From an uncultured Prevotellaceae bacterium (lineage in GTDB: Bacteria > Bacteroidota > Bacteroidia > Bacteroidales > Bacteroidaceae), in assembly GCA_946411565.1 (NCBI GenBank), contig CAMKEM010000015.1, forward strand, positions 1-49,074: a DNA stretch of 49,074 bases, in the 5' to 3' direction. The translations under genes were made by a program, and so were the position numbers. Positions 24,797-33,332 of this stretch are shown one piece after another; positions within the stretch are counted from its first letter, which is position 1, and each line of letters starts with the position of its first letter. Below the pieces are notes generated by a model, which saw nothing but the letters and a program-made list of their open reading frames with translations, was not told the origin of the DNA and did not search any database.

Positions 24797-25906
24797 TTCC
24801 TTTGAACCTATCTCCGAAGGTTCAGCATCATTCCATATCCATTCAAACTCAAGGAAAACATTCTTTATTTCCTGCTTTTTACTATCAAGCTTGTTGTTCT
24901 TTCTCCAAAGCTTGGTCAAGGACTGTATCTGCTTTCTATACACCTTTGAACCTGTACAACCGTACAAATAGAGCAAACACTTGATGCGCATTGACTCCGA
25001 GGTTATCTTTTCGATATAGTCCTGCAAGAATTTCTCATGCACATCTGCATCTATCTTTCTATCCAGACAGGTATAAGCAATGAAAAGAAAGAGATGCAAC
25101 TTCGCCGTCATATTGACCGTAGGAGTCTTAAGATCAGAGAAGCGGTGAATGAACACATTGAGATACGAACTATCGCGTGCCGATATCTTCTCACCCTTAG
25201 CATGGGCAACTACGCAACGATGTCCACGTGTCATAAATGAGTCAAACTTCTTGTACATGTGCTTACCGCTCTTGGCAAACTCAAGTATCTGTATGAACTC
25301 AGGACGTATCTCCGTGGTGCGCGTAGCAATGAAGTTGAGGATATGCACATAGACAGTACCGCCATCCTTTCCCTTCTGACTCTCGAGTATTCCCTCTACG
25401 CCATCGTATGGTCCACCAACAATCTTAACCTTATCACCTTTCTCAAGGTCAATCTCCGTAGGCTTCATGAAAGGTACAGTACGAGTGTTACGGTTGGTAA
25501 CAGCCTTGATGAATATCTCCATCTGCCTATCAGGAATAGTTATGACATAGCGGAATGTGGCACGATCATAACAGAAGTCACGCTTCTGCTCATCAGACGC
25601 AAGCTGATTGAGCGAAACGGAAGGATGCTCCTCAGACGGTTTAACCATGAAGTTGACACCAGGATTGGCAATAACGAACTTCACGCATTCGTCCAAGGAT
25701 GAGTAGATGAACATCATATTGAACATCAAGGCTCTCTCCACACGCACCTGTACACCTTTCTTTCGGTTCTCTACAGCTGTGTATGAAGGAAGGAAATACC
25801 TAAGCCCAGAGTTCTCTAGTTGGCTGAGCATTCGCTGAAGGGAAATATGACTGAATCTGAGCAGATACCAGCTTTTCCCTTCATGTTTCCATGACTCGCT
25901 TTCCAT
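24794..25906 (-). CDS. NusG/UpxY-like transcription antitermination protein with C-terminal extension
   Basis: A 370-residue protein. Residues about 10-145 resemble the NusG N-terminal domain (KSWYLLRFSHISLQ...LRYFLPSY...FNMMFIYSSLDECVKFV). A KOW motif follows at about 155-185 (LEKGDKVKIVGGPYDGVEGIL). UpxY proteins of Bacteroides capsule loci are about 170-190 residues; here some 150-160 further residues follow, rich in helix (MTAKLHLFLFIAYTCLDRKI, KLWRKNNKLDSK), of unknown fold. Its ATG overlaps the rfbB stop (TAATG), so it is the last gene of the rhamnose operon. Capsule antiterminators normally lead their operon, so this place is odd. It may control transcription of another polysaccharide locus. 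Confidence 0.75.
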   Translation of the reverse strand: MESESWKHEGKSWYLLRFSHISLQRMLSQLENSGLRYFLPSYTAVENRKKGVQVRVERALMFNMMFIYSSLDECVKFVIANPGVNFMVKPSEEHPSVSLNQLASDEQKRDFCYDRATFRYVITIPDRQMEIFIKAVTNRNTRTVPFMKPTEIDLEKGDKVKIVGGPYDGVEGILESQKGKDGGTVYVHILNFIATRTTEIRPEFIQILEFAKSGKHMYKKFDSFMTRGHRCVVAHAKGEKISARDSSYLNVFIHRFSDLKTPTVNMTAKLHLFLFIAYTCLDRKIDADVHEKFLQDYIEKITSESMRIKCLLYLYGCTGSKVYRKQIQSLTKLWRKNNKLDSKKQEIKNVFLEFEWIWNDAEPSEIGSKE

Positions 25907-27039
25907 TAACGATTCTTGTACATATCGTCGTAATACTTCTCGTAATCACCACTTGTGATGTTATCCATCCACTCCTGGTTCTCGAGATACCACTTCACGG
26001 TCTTCTCAATGCCCTCTTCAAACTGCAGGCTTGGCTCCCAACCAAGTTCCTTCTGAAGTTTTGTAGAATCGATAGCATAACGAGCATCATGACCGAGACG
26101 ATCTGTAACATATGTGATGAGGTTCATATCCTCACCTTCCTTACGTCCAAGAAGACGATCAACAGTATTGATAACAACCTTGATGATGTCAATGTTCTTC
26201 CACTCATTGAAACCACCGATATTGTATGTCTCAGCGATTGTACCCTTATGGAAGATAAGATCGATTGCACGAGCATGATCCTCTACGAAGAGCCAGTCGC
26301 GTACATTCTCACCCTTACCATATACAGGCAATGGCTTACGATTACGTATATTATTGATAAAGAGAGGAATCAACTTCTCTGGGAACTGATAAGGACCATA
26401 GTTGTTTGAGCAGTTTGTCACGATTGTAGGCATACCGTATGTATCGTGGAAAGCACGTACAAAATGGTCAGAAGAAGCCTTTGAAGCTGAGTATGGAGAG
26501 TGAGGATTGTACTTTGTTGTCTCATAGAAGAAATCCTCTCCGTATGCCTCATGATGCTGTGAGCTTGAAGCCTTAGTTGTGAATGGAGGCTCAATACCCT
26601 CTGGATGTGTCATCTTCAAAGCACCATATACCTCATCAGTAGAGATATGATAGAAACGCTTACCCTCATACTTCTCTGGCAAAGACTCCCAATAAAGCTT
26701 TGCAGCCTGAAGCAGAGTAAGAGTACCCATCACATTAGTACGAGCGAAAGTAAACGGATCCTTGATAGAGCGGTCAACGTGACTCTCAGCAGCAAGGTGG
26801 ATGATACCATCAATCTTCTCGTCCTGCATCAACTTATAGAATGCATCGAAATCGCAGATATCCATACGCACAAACTTATAGTTTGGCTTATCCTCGATAT
26901 CCTTAAGGTTAGCAAGATTACCTGCGTATGTAAGCTTATCAAGATTGATAATGTTATACTCTGGGTACTTATTTACAAAGAGGCGAACTACATGACTTCC
27001 AATGAAACCAGCACCGCCAGTGATTACAATATTCTTCAT
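25906..27039 (-). CDS. rfbB: dTDP-glucose 4,6-dehydratase
   Basis: A 377-residue short-chain dehydrogenase/reductase-type enzyme, second step of dTDP-L-rhamnose synthesis. NAD-binding GGAGFIGSHVV at 7-17; active site region STDEVYG, and YSASKASSDHF with the Tyr-Lys pair. NYGPYQFPEKLIPLF and GKGENVRDWLFVEDHARA are typical of RmlB. It is slightly longer than E. coli RmlB (361). It is placed fifth in the operon, after an acyltransferase gene, and its stop overlaps the start of the NusG-like gene by one base. Confidence 0.95.
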   Translation of the reverse strand: MKNIVITGGAGFIGSHVVRLFVNKYPEYNIINLDKLTYAGNLANLKDIEDKPNYKFVRMDICDFDAFYKLMQDEKIDGIIHLAAESHVDRSIKDPFTFARTNVMGTLTLLQAAKLYWESLPEKYEGKRFYHISTDEVYGALKMTHPEGIEPPFTTKASSSQHHEAYGEDFFYETTKYNPHSPYSASKASSDHFVRAFHDTYGMPTIVTNCSNNYGPYQFPEKLIPLFINNIRNRKPLPVYGKGENVRDWLFVEDHARAIDLIFHKGTIAETYNIGGFNEWKNIDIIKVVINTVDRLLGRKEGEDMNLITYVTDRLGHDARYAIDSTKLQKELGWEPSLQFEEGIEKTVKWYLENQEWMDNITSGDYEKYYDDMYKNR

Positions 27040-27051
27040 AATTTTATGTTT

Positions 27052-27744
27052 TTAATAAAACCAACAACTTTTTCCTGAAAATTCATACTTTAGATTGTCT
27101 GGACGCTCTGCTATTTTCTTTGCAGGAACTCCAGCAACTACAGCATATGGCTCTACATTCTTTGTTACAACAGCACCAGCACAACAAACTGCACCTTCAC
27201 CGATAGTAACACCTGGTAGCACCACGACATTTGCACCTAACCATACACGGTCACCTATGCTAACTGCCATATCCCTATTCTGATTGCACAAGAAATTGGG
27301 ATCTTTATAGTTATGCTGTAAAGTATAGATAGAAACATTAGACGAGATATTGACATTTCTGCCCAGTGTCAACCCACTTCGAGCGTCAAGAATTGCATTA
27401 TCCCCGATGATAGTTCCATCACCAATTATGCAATTCTGAGGAGCCCTGAATTCCGTACGGAAATGGATGACAACTCTTTTTCCTATTCTTACACCAAGAC
27501 CTTTATACAACAATTTACGTAGAGAAACACTTGGCAACAAACCTATATGGTAAATCAGCCAACGCATTCCACCCTCCATAAAGATACCTGGCTCAAGACG
27601 CAGATATATTCTGTTGACTATCTTTGTGAACAGATTATCATATCTGTAATATAAGGATGCAAGAGCAGACAGAAAATAGAATGCAACAAGCAATACGTAC
27701 TTTACATATAATAATATGAGAAGTATCAGTACGACTTTAAGCAT
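27052..27744 (-). CDS. Left-handed beta-helix acyltransferase (WcaF/CatB type) with N-terminal membrane helix
   Basis: A 230-residue protein. Residues 1-30 are strongly hydrophobic (VVLILLILLYVKYVLLVAFYF), an anchor. From about residue 85 on, hexapeptide repeats form a left-handed beta helix: VRIGKRVVI, IIGDGTIIGDNAILDARSGLTLGRNVNISSNVSI, VSIGDRVWLGANVVVLPGVTIGEGAVCCAGAVVTKNV. His in YTLQHNY fits the acetyltransferase active site. AGVPAKKI closes the helix. Such enzymes put acetyl groups on sugars of surface polysaccharides. It overlaps rfbC by 8 bases, so it belongs to the rhamnose operon and may modify the rhamnose-containing polymer. Confidence 0.85.
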   Translation of the reverse strand: MLKVVLILLILLYVKYVLLVAFYFLSALASLYYRYDNLFTKIVNRIYLRLEPGIFMEGGMRWLIYHIGLLPSVSLRKLLYKGLGVRIGKRVVIHFRTEFRAPQNCIIGDGTIIGDNAILDARSGLTLGRNVNISSNVSIYTLQHNYKDPNFLCNQNRDMAVSIGDRVWLGANVVVLPGVTIGEGAVCCAGAVVTKNVEPYAVVAGVPAKKIAERPDNLKYEFSGKSCWFY

Positions 27745-28324
27745 ACAAATCTACATTGATATCAAAAGGAGAGTCAAAATCCTTCAGGCATTCATGCTTA
27801 GTATCTTTCTCTGAAAGGATTGCCTTATCCGTAGGAATCTGCCAATCAATGCCAAGAGAGTCATCAACGATAGAGATACCTCCATCAGCCTCAGGATGAT
27901 AGAATTCATCACACTTATACTGGAATACTGCAGTCTCAGAAAGTACTGCAAAACCGTGTGCGAAACCTCTTGGAACAAAGAACTGCTTGTGGTTATCTTC
28001 TGTAAGGAGACAAGAAACATGCTTGCCATAAGTTGGAGAACCTTTACGGATATCAACAGCAACATCAAGCACAGCACCTTTTACGCAACGAACAAGCTTA
28101 CTCTGGGTGAAAGGTGGGCACTGGAAATGCAATCCACGCATCACTCCATAAGAAGACATTGATTCATTGTCCTGTACGAAGTTAATCTTATGACCAAGAA
28201 TTGCACCTACCTTCTCATCAAATTCCCTTTGAGAGAAACTCTCAAAGAAATATCCACGTGCATCCTTGAAAACACGAGGCTCAATAACGAGCACTCCTTC
28301 TATATCAGTCTTTATTACTTCCAC
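27737..28324 (-). CDS. rfbC: dTDP-4-dehydrorhamnose 3,5-epimerase
   Basis: A 195-residue cupin-fold enzyme, third step of dTDP-L-rhamnose synthesis. Conserved stretches: DARGYFFESFSQREFDEKVG, FVQDNESMSSYGVMRGLHFQ with the catalytic His region, KLVRCVKGAVLDVAVDIRKGSPTYGKH, FFVPRGFAHGFAVLSE and VDDSLGIDW. All match RmlC. Length is slightly above the usual 180-185. The upstream gap to rfbA holds an inverted repeat (28354-28404). It overlaps the acyltransferase gene by 8 bases. Confidence 0.95.
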   Translation of the reverse strand: MEVIKTDIEGVLVIEPRVFKDARGYFFESFSQREFDEKVGAILGHKINFVQDNESMSSYGVMRGLHFQCPPFTQSKLVRCVKGAVLDVAVDIRKGSPTYGKHVSCLLTEDNHKQFFVPRGFAHGFAVLSETAVFQYKCDEFYHPEADGGISIVDDSLGIDWQIPTDKAILSEKDTKHECLKDFDSPFDINVDLYA

Positions 28325-28353
28325 TTTTGTATTTACAATTTATATTTAAAATA

Positions 28354-28404
28354 TACAATTTACCATACAGCACACTATTTGTACTTTGTATATGGTAAAT
28401 TGTA
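28354..28404. repeat. Inverted repeat between rfbA and rfbC
   Basis: TACAATTTACCATA (28354-28367) and TATGGTAAATTGTA (28391-28404) are perfect 14-bp arms. Similar words (TACAATTTTCCATTTACA / TGTAAATGGTACATTGTA) stand upstream of rarA at 33042-33128, so this is another dispersed A/T-rich palindrome. It could also attenuate transcription inside the operon; there is no T-run. Confidence 0.7.
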
Positions 28405-28411
28405 CATTATC

Positions 28412-29314
28412 TTATTCCATTCCTGTACCGTATCTCTTCACCTCATCTATTACCTTGAGAAGATACTGTCCGTATTGATTCTTAAGCATTGGCTTAGCAA
28501 GCTCACGCATCTTGTCCTCATCTATCCATCCCTTACGGTATGCAATACCCTCAAGACAAGCTACTTTCAATCCCTGACGTTTCTCAAGTACCTCTATATA
28601 TGTACTTGCCTCAGAAAGAGAATCATGAGTACCGGTATCAAGCCATGCGAAACCACGACCAAGAGTCTGCACCTTCAGTTCACCATCTTCAAGGAATTTC
28701 TGATTTACTGTTGTAATTTCATACTCACCACGAGCAGATGGCTTGATATTGCGTGCTACCTCTACCACCTTATTAGGATAGAAATACAATCCGACAACAG
28801 CATAGTTTGACTTTGGCTCCTTTGGTTTCTCCTCAATAGAGAGGCAGTTACCTTCTTTATCAAACTCAGCTACACCATATCTCTCTGGATCATTAACCCA
28901 ATAGCCAAATACAGTAGCCTTCTTATCCTCGTCAGCTGTACGAACAGCCTCCCTAAGCATTTTAGAAAAGCCTGTTCCCTGGAAGATATTATCACCGAGT
29001 ACCAAACATGCGCTATCATCGCCAATAAAGTCTGCACCAATAGTGAATGCCTGTGCAAGACCATCTGGTGAAGGCTGTTCAGCATATTCGAAATGTACTC
29101 CATAGTCACTACCATCACCAAGAAGTCTCTTGAATCCCGGAAGATCAAAAGGAGTAGAAATAATAAGGATGTCACGAATACCGGCAAGCATAAGTACGCT
29201 TATCGGATAATAGATCATCGGTTTGTCATAGATAGGCATCAACTGCTTTGAGATACCCTTTGTGATAGGATACAATCTTGTACCACTTCCACCAGCGAGA
29301 ACAATTCCTTTCAT
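28412..29314 (-). CDS. rfbA: Glucose-1-phosphate thymidylyltransferase
   Basis: A 300-residue nucleotidyltransferase, first step of dTDP-L-rhamnose synthesis (glucose 1-phosphate + dTTP to dTDP-glucose). The N-terminus [20 protein letters not shown] is the nucleotide-binding signature; [35 protein letters not shown] and [19 protein letters not shown] are RmlA hallmarks. Length is close to the family norm (about 290). It lies 9 bases after rfbD in the operon. Confidence 0.96.
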   Translation of the reverse strand: MKGIVLAGGSGTRLYPITKGISKQLMPIYDKPMIYYPISVLMLAGIRDILIISTPFDLPGFKRLLGDGSDYGVHFEYAEQPSPDGLAQAFTIGADFIGDDSACLVLGDNIFQGTGFSKMLREAVRTADEDKKATVFGYWVNDPERYGVAEFDKEGNCLSIEEKPKEPKSNYAVVGLYFYPNKVVEVARNIKPSARGEYEITTVNQKFLEDGELKVQTLGRGFAWLDTGTHDSLSEASTYIEVLEKRQGLKVACLEGIAYRKGWIDEDKMRELAKPMLKNQYGQYLLKVIDEVKRYGTGME

Positions 29315-29323
29315 TGTATAGAG

Positions 29324-30217
29324 TTATTTTAGTTCGTTCATATTATTAAGACATGTCTTGAGAGAGTCAAGCCAATAAGGCACTTTCACCCCAAAGGTAT
29401 TCTTCACCTTTGTCTTGTCGAATACTGAATAAGAAGGACGTACAACAGGACTTGGGAATTCATCCGAATGACATGGTTGTATGTCACAATCATTATGACC
29501 GCTAAGCATTGCAATCATCTTTGTGAAATCATACCAAGAACATACGCCTTCATTAGAATAATGGTAGATACCCGTATTTTCTTCAAACTTTCTACCATTT
29601 ACGATATCATAGATAGCATTGGCAAGATCTAGTGCATACGTAGGAGTTCCAACCTGATCAAACACAACCTTCAACTGTGGTTTGGTAGCAGTAAGGTTAA
29701 GCATTGTCTTAACAAAATTCTTTCCAAACTCAGAATAGAGCCAAGCAGTACGCAGAATCACATATTTGCATCCACTTGCAATGATAGCCTGCTCACCTTC
29801 AAGTTTTGTTTTTCCATATACGCCAGTAGGAGTTCCCTTCTGGTCTTCCTTACAAGGCACATTATAAGGATCTGCACCAAACACATAGTCCGTACTAACA
29901 TGAACAAGAAGACCGTCAACCTCAGCCATCACAACGGCAAGGTTCTCTGGAGCCTTGGCATTAAGCACACGACAGAAAGCCTCATCCGACTCAGCTTTAT
30001 CCACATTAGTATAGGCAGCACAATTAATGATGCATTTAACATCGTTTTCCTTCACGATAACACGTACAGCCTCTATATCTGTAATGTCAAGATGAGTAGT
30101 CTGAACACCCTCTATATCCATTACATCTGTAAAGATATATTTATCAGAACTATTACGGCTAACAATACGCATCTCGTTTCCGAGCTGACCATTAGCACCA
30201 GTTACAAGAATATTCAT
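29324..30217 (-). CDS. rfbD: dTDP-4-dehydrorhamnose reductase
   Basis: A 297-residue SDR-type enzyme, last step of dTDP-L-rhamnose synthesis. Cofactor site MNILVTGANGQLGNEM; NCAAYTNVDKAESD and STDYVFGA...YGKTKLEGEQAI with the Tyr-Lys pair; LRTAWLYSEFGKNFVKTM. It is the first gene of the operon, with a leader of about 45 nt from the -7 box at 30270-30277. Operon order rfbD-rfbA-rfbC-acyltransferase-rfbB-NusG-like differs from the frequent rfbBDAC order. Confidence 0.95.
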   Translation of the reverse strand: MNILVTGANGQLGNEMRIVSRNSSDKYIFTDVMDIEGVQTTHLDITDIEAVRVIVKENDVKCIINCAAYTNVDKAESDEAFCRVLNAKAPENLAVVMAEVDGLLVHVSTDYVFGADPYNVPCKEDQKGTPTGVYGKTKLEGEQAIIASGCKYVILRTAWLYSEFGKNFVKTMLNLTATKPQLKVVFDQVGTPTYALDLANAIYDIVNGRKFEENTGIYHYSNEGVCSWYDFTKMIAMLSGHNDCDIQPCHSDEFPSPVVRPSYSVFDKTKVKNTFGVKVPYWLDSLKTCLNNMNELK

Positions 30218-30269
30218 TTGTTTTTGTTAAGATTTACATTTTAAATGTCTCGATGACAAAATATGATTG

Positions 30270-30277
30270 CAAAGGTA
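30270..30277 (-). promoter_or_regulatory. -7 box of the rhamnose operon
   Basis: Reverse strand TACCTTTG followed by GCA, 53 bases before the rfbD start. No clear -33 box is seen. Confidence 0.5.
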
Positions 30278-30317
30278 GTGCTTTTTTCCGAGAAAATGAA
30301 ATTTTTTCCCAACTTTT

Positions 30318-30349
30318 CTTGCAAATATGAAAAAATATATATAATTTTG
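30318..30349 (+). promoter_or_regulatory. Promoter of the candidate small RNA
   Basis: CTTG at 30318-30321, 20 bases, TAATTTTG at 30342-30349, followed by GCAGTC. There is no gene on this strand before the terminator at 30442-30478. Confidence 0.55.
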
Positions 30350-30355
30350 CAGTCA

Positions 30356-30478
30356 CTTACAGATAAAGTCAACAGTTCTGGTTATTATTCGTGAGAAACC
30401 GACCAGACTAATACATTACCTTTTAGAAAACAAAAAAGATTAAAAAGGACCCATCGTGATGATGTGTCCTTTTTTTTA
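30356..30478 (+). ncRNA. Candidate small RNA between rfbD and the HIT gene
   Basis: A unit of about 120 nt with a promoter in front and a strong terminator at the end, in a gap of 277 bases between two genes of the other strand. No frame longer than a few codons follows a start codon. TCTGG (30373) and CCAGA (30400) can form a hairpin around GTGAGAAACC. The A-rich stretch before the terminator could be a pairing or protein site. I recognise no known RNA family. Confidence 0.5.
30442..30478 (+). terminator. Terminator of the candidate small RNA / end of the HIT gene region
   Basis: AAAAAGGAC and GTCCTTTTT pair around CATC-GTGAT-GATG, giving a stem of about 13 bp and an eight-T run. On the reverse strand it can also end the HIT gene transcript. 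Confidence 0.85.
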
Positions 30479-30494
30479 TTTTAGCTATAAAAAA

Positions 30495-30914
30495 CTACAG
30501 ATTCGCTTTAATCTTATCTATCATTTCCTGATACTCAGCATCAGTAAGATACACCTTACCTGGATTCATCAGGAACACGCCACCATAATCAGGACCGTCC
30601 ACATATTTAGGAGCAAGATGGAAATGGAGATGCGATAGTTTATCGCTATAAGCGCCATAGTTAATCTTCTCAGGATTGAATGCTTTCTGCATAGCGCGTG
30701 TTGTCTGCACAACATCTGCCATAAAGTCATTACGCTCTTCATCCGTGAGTTCGTTCAAGTCATTTACATGCTTATCATAGCTCACAAGGCAACGACCACG
30801 ATATGTCTGCTCCTTGAAAAGAAAAACGCGAGATACACGGAGATGTGCAATCTCAATCATCAAATCGCCAAAGTTGTTTGTGCAGTAAAGACACTGCTTA
30901 GGATCACTGTACAT
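30495..30914 (-). CDS. HIT-family protein
   Basis: A 139-residue cytosolic protein with the histidine triad HLHFHLAPKY near residue 95 and an N-terminal CLYC pair that may bind zinc. HIT proteins cut nucleotide derivatives such as adenosine phosphoramidates or diadenosine polyphosphates with the middle His as nucleophile. RVFLFKEQTYRGRCLVSYDKHVNDLNELTDEE is the typical N-terminal strand-helix part. It is read after the TRIC-type channel gene, 42 bases downstream, perhaps as one message. Confidence 0.87.
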   Translation of the reverse strand: MYSDPKQCLYCTNNFGDLMIEIAHLRVSRVFLFKEQTYRGRCLVSYDKHVNDLNELTDEERNDFMADVVQTTRAMQKAFNPEKINYGAYSDKLSHLHFHLAPKYVDGPDYGGVFLMNPGKVYLTDAEYQEMIDKIKANL

Positions 30915-30956
30915 TTTAGTATAAGTTTTATGATTAATATTTTATCGTTTTGTCAT

Positions 30957-31565
30957 CTAAAGTTGCTTAAGCTTAGGCAAAGACAAATGATATTTAACGG
31001 CAAAGAAACGGATAGCGACTATGACGAAGAATGAAACTGTTGCAGAAACCGTTACATTCACGCCAAGGTATATCATAAGCCAATACAACACTCCTCCCAC
31101 AACACTTGCAATAGCATAAATTTCCTTCTGGAATATCACAGGAACGGAATTGAGAAGCACATCACGGATAACGCCTCCTGCACTTCCCGTTATAGTACCC
31201 ATTATTATTGCCACCCAGAACGAATGCCCCATATCAAGCGTCTTTTGCATTCCTGCAATAGTGAAAAGAGCAAGACCGAGCGTATCAAATACGAACCAAG
31301 CATTATCCAGTTTCTTGATGTATCTCGAAAATACTACCACGAACAACTGAGCAATGAAGGTACATATTATATATATAGGTGCAGTCATCCAGAACGGACG
31401 CACACCAAGCAGCACATCTCGTATAGTACCTCCACCTATAGCAACGGCAATGCCACAGATGAAGCCACCAAACCAGTCAAAGTTCTTGCCCGCCGCTTGT
31501 CTTATGCCAGAAATAGCAAAGGCAAACGTACCAAGAAACTCGATGATAATTAATAGATGATCCAT
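30957..31565 (-). CDS. TRIC/UPF0126-family membrane channel (YadS/YicG type)
   Basis: A 202-residue inner-membrane protein with seven helices in two similar halves. The marks of the family are AFAISGIRQAAGKNFDWFGGFICGIAVAIGGGTIRDVLLG in the first half and GTITGSAGGVIRDVLLNSVPVIF in the second, each with the GGxxRD motif in a helix. Prokaryotic TRIC proteins form trimeric cation channels; the UPF0126 name is older. No substrate can be read here. The stretch upstream (31566-31760) is repeat R1e. Confidence 0.88.
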   Translation of the reverse strand: MDHLLIIIEFLGTFAFAISGIRQAAGKNFDWFGGFICGIAVAIGGGTIRDVLLGVRPFWMTAPIYIICTFIAQLFVVVFSRYIKKLDNAWFVFDTLGLALFTIAGMQKTLDMGHSFWVAIIMGTITGSAGGVIRDVLLNSVPVIFQKEIYAIASVVGGVLYWLMIYLGVNVTVSATVSFFVIVAIRFFAVKYHLSLPKLKQL

Positions 31566-31570
31566 AATAA

Positions 31571-31751
31571 ATAACGGCCCCTCCCCCGTCCTTCGGACAC
31601 CCTCTCCCCAAGGGGCGAGGGAAAAATTACCTTTGTACGTTCAAAGAGCATAATTAATAAATACTAACTTTTTCCTCGCCCCTTGGGGAAGTCCGATGTT
31701 GGTAACATCGGAGTATGTGTCAGAGGATGCCCGCAGAGCAGGTGAGGGGCT
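31571..31751. repeat. GC-rich palindromic repeat, family R1, copy e
   Basis: Left arm CGGCCCCTCCCCCGTCCTTC...CCAAGGGGCGAGG, right arm CCTCGCCCCTTGGGG...GGTGAGGGGC, with an extra hairpin (TCCGATGTTGGTAACATCGGA) in the right arm. The middle has TACCTTTG at 31628-31635, the same word as in copy b. It separates the TRIC gene and rarA, both on the reverse strand. Confidence 0.8.
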
Positions 31752-31760
31752 ATTCTATAA

Positions 31761-33032
31761 TTATTGAAACCTTTCTCCCCAAAGCCTCAGCATATTCTGA
31801 TATTGCTTTTCCTCAGAAGGCGAATGCTGTGCATACCAAAGTCGTTCATCCTTCAGACTATCAGGCATATACTGCTGGGGAGTGAAGTTATTCGGATAGT
31901 CGTGAGGATACTTATACCCATCGTGATATCCAAGATCTGCCATCAACTGCGTAGGAGCATTACGAAGATGCAACGGAACTGGCTGATTACCAGTCTTTCG
32001 CACCAGTTGAATGGCATCGTTTATTCCATTATATGCGGAGTTCGACTTCGGACTTGTTGCCAGATACACGCAAGCCTCAGCAAGCGGAATCCTGCCTTCT
32101 GGCCAACCTATCTTCATTACAGCATCAAAGGCGGCATTTGCAAGCAGCAAGGCATTCGGATTTGCAAGACCAATATCTTCGGCTGCAGAAATAACAAGAC
32201 GACGGGCAATGAACTGCGGGTCTTCCCCGCCCTCTATCATTCTCGCCATCCAATACAGAGCGGCATCTGGATCTGAACCTCGAATACTCTTGATGAAAGC
32301 GGAAATGATATCATAGTGCATCTCTCCCTCCTTGTCGTATGCAAGAGGATTCTGTTGCAAACGTGACTCTACAAGTTTGTCGGTTATAACGACCTCCTTT
32401 GTACTCTCAGAATCAACGACCAACTGCAAGATGTTCAGCAACTTACGAGCATCTCCTCCTGAATATCTGAACAGCGCCCCACTCTCCTCAAGTTTGACAT
32501 CACGCTCGCGAAGCTCTACATCCTGCGTTATGGCACGATTTACAAGTTCCTCAAGGTCTTCCTTTTCCAGAGATTTCAGCACATAAAGCTGACAACGAGA
32601 AAGCAAAGGACGAATGACCTCAAACGAAGGATTCTCTGTTGTAGCACCAATAAGCGTCACCACGCCTCGTTCAACAGCTCCAAGAAGCGAGTCTTGCTGC
32701 GATTTAGAGAAACGATGTATCTCGTCAATGAAAAGTATAGGACTTGTATTGCCAAAGAACCTGTTATTCTTCGCTTTCTCTATGACATCACGCACATCCT
32801 TGACACCTGACGTAACGGCTGAAAGTGTATAGAAAGGAGTATCAAGTTTATTGGCGATAATCTGTGCCAAAGTAGTCTTTCCCACCCCGGGAGGTCCCCA
32901 AAGTATGAAAGAAGAGATATGTCCGGAATCAATCATCCTACGAAGTACTGCCCCTTCGCCGACAAGATGTTTCTGTCCTATATATTCATCGAGCGTGCGA
33001 GGTCGCATTCGCTCTGCTAAAGGTTCACTCAT
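31761..33032 (-). CDS. rarA: Replication-associated recombination protein A (RarA/MgsA), AAA+ ATPase
   Basis: A 423-residue cytosolic protein. The N-terminal EPLAERMRPRTLDEYIGQKHL is typical of clamp-loader-like AAA+ proteins. Walker A GPPGVGKTT at about 46-54; Walker B LFIDEIHRF near residue 100; sensor 1 GATTENPSFE; Arg finger region RPLLSRCQ. The C-terminal half has SAFIKSIRGSDPDAALYWMARMIEGGEDP and the YKYPHDYPN motif of the RarA tetramer domain. It acts at stalled replication forks. A full promoter lies at 33210-33241, and its leader shares a motif with the microprotein leader. Confidence 0.95.
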   Translation of the reverse strand: MSEPLAERMRPRTLDEYIGQKHLVGEGAVLRRMIDSGHISSFILWGPPGVGKTTLAQIIANKLDTPFYTLSAVTSGVKDVRDVIEKAKNNRFFGNTSPILFIDEIHRFSKSQQDSLLGAVERGVVTLIGATTENPSFEVIRPLLSRCQLYVLKSLEKEDLEELVNRAITQDVELRERDVKLEESGALFRYSGGDARKLLNILQLVVDSESTKEVVITDKLVESRLQQNPLAYDKEGEMHYDIISAFIKSIRGSDPDAALYWMARMIEGGEDPQFIARRLVISAAEDIGLANPNALLLANAAFDAVMKIGWPEGRIPLAEACVYLATSPKSNSAYNGINDAIQLVRKTGNQPVPLHLRNAPTQLMADLGYHDGYKYPHDYPNNFTPQQYMPDSLKDERLWYAQHSPSEEKQYQNMLRLWGERFQ

Positions 33033-33041
33033 CTATTAATG

Positions 33042-33128
33042 TACAATTTTCCATTTACATTTACAATAAACCATTTACAAACGACAATTTGAGCTTACCA
33101 AACAGTAAATTGTAAATGGTACATTGTA
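33042..33128. repeat. Inverted repeat in the rarA leader
   Basis: TACAATTTTCCATTTACA (33042-33059) against TGTAAATGGTACATTGTA (33111-33128), 16 of 18 positions paired. It is related to the inverted repeat at 28354-28404 and is part of the 300-base gap 33033-33332. Confidence 0.65.
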
Positions 33129-33209
33129 TTGATTTCTGAGTGCGTTTTCGCACGAAAGAAATAGTGCAAGTCAACCATTAAGCTGGTGCACGTTTCTAAT
33201 TTCTGAGTG

Positions 33210-33241
33210 CAAATTTAAGAAATATATATCAATCCGACAAA
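33210..33241 (-). promoter_or_regulatory. Promoter of rarA and start of the shared leader motif
   Basis: Reverse strand: TTTG (33241-33238), 20 bases, TAAATTTG (33217-33210), then GCACTCAGAAATTAGAAAC and GCACCAG as in the leader at 19175. The leader is about 170 nt long and repeats GCACTCAGAAATC near 33145. Confidence 0.65.
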
Positions 33242-33258
33242 AAATAATCGCTAAAAAA

Positions 33259-33290
33259 TTTGTTTGTTACCCCGATATGTTGTATTTTTG
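33259..33290 (+). promoter_or_regulatory. Promoter of the acidic-tail protein gene
   Basis: TTTG at 33259-33262, 20 bases, TATTTTTG at 33283-33290, followed by GCAGTC. The start codon is 43 bases downstream. Confidence 0.6.
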
Positions 33291-33332
33291 CAGTCGAAAT
33301 AAGTAATTTGTAAATTCTAAATTGTAAATAAT

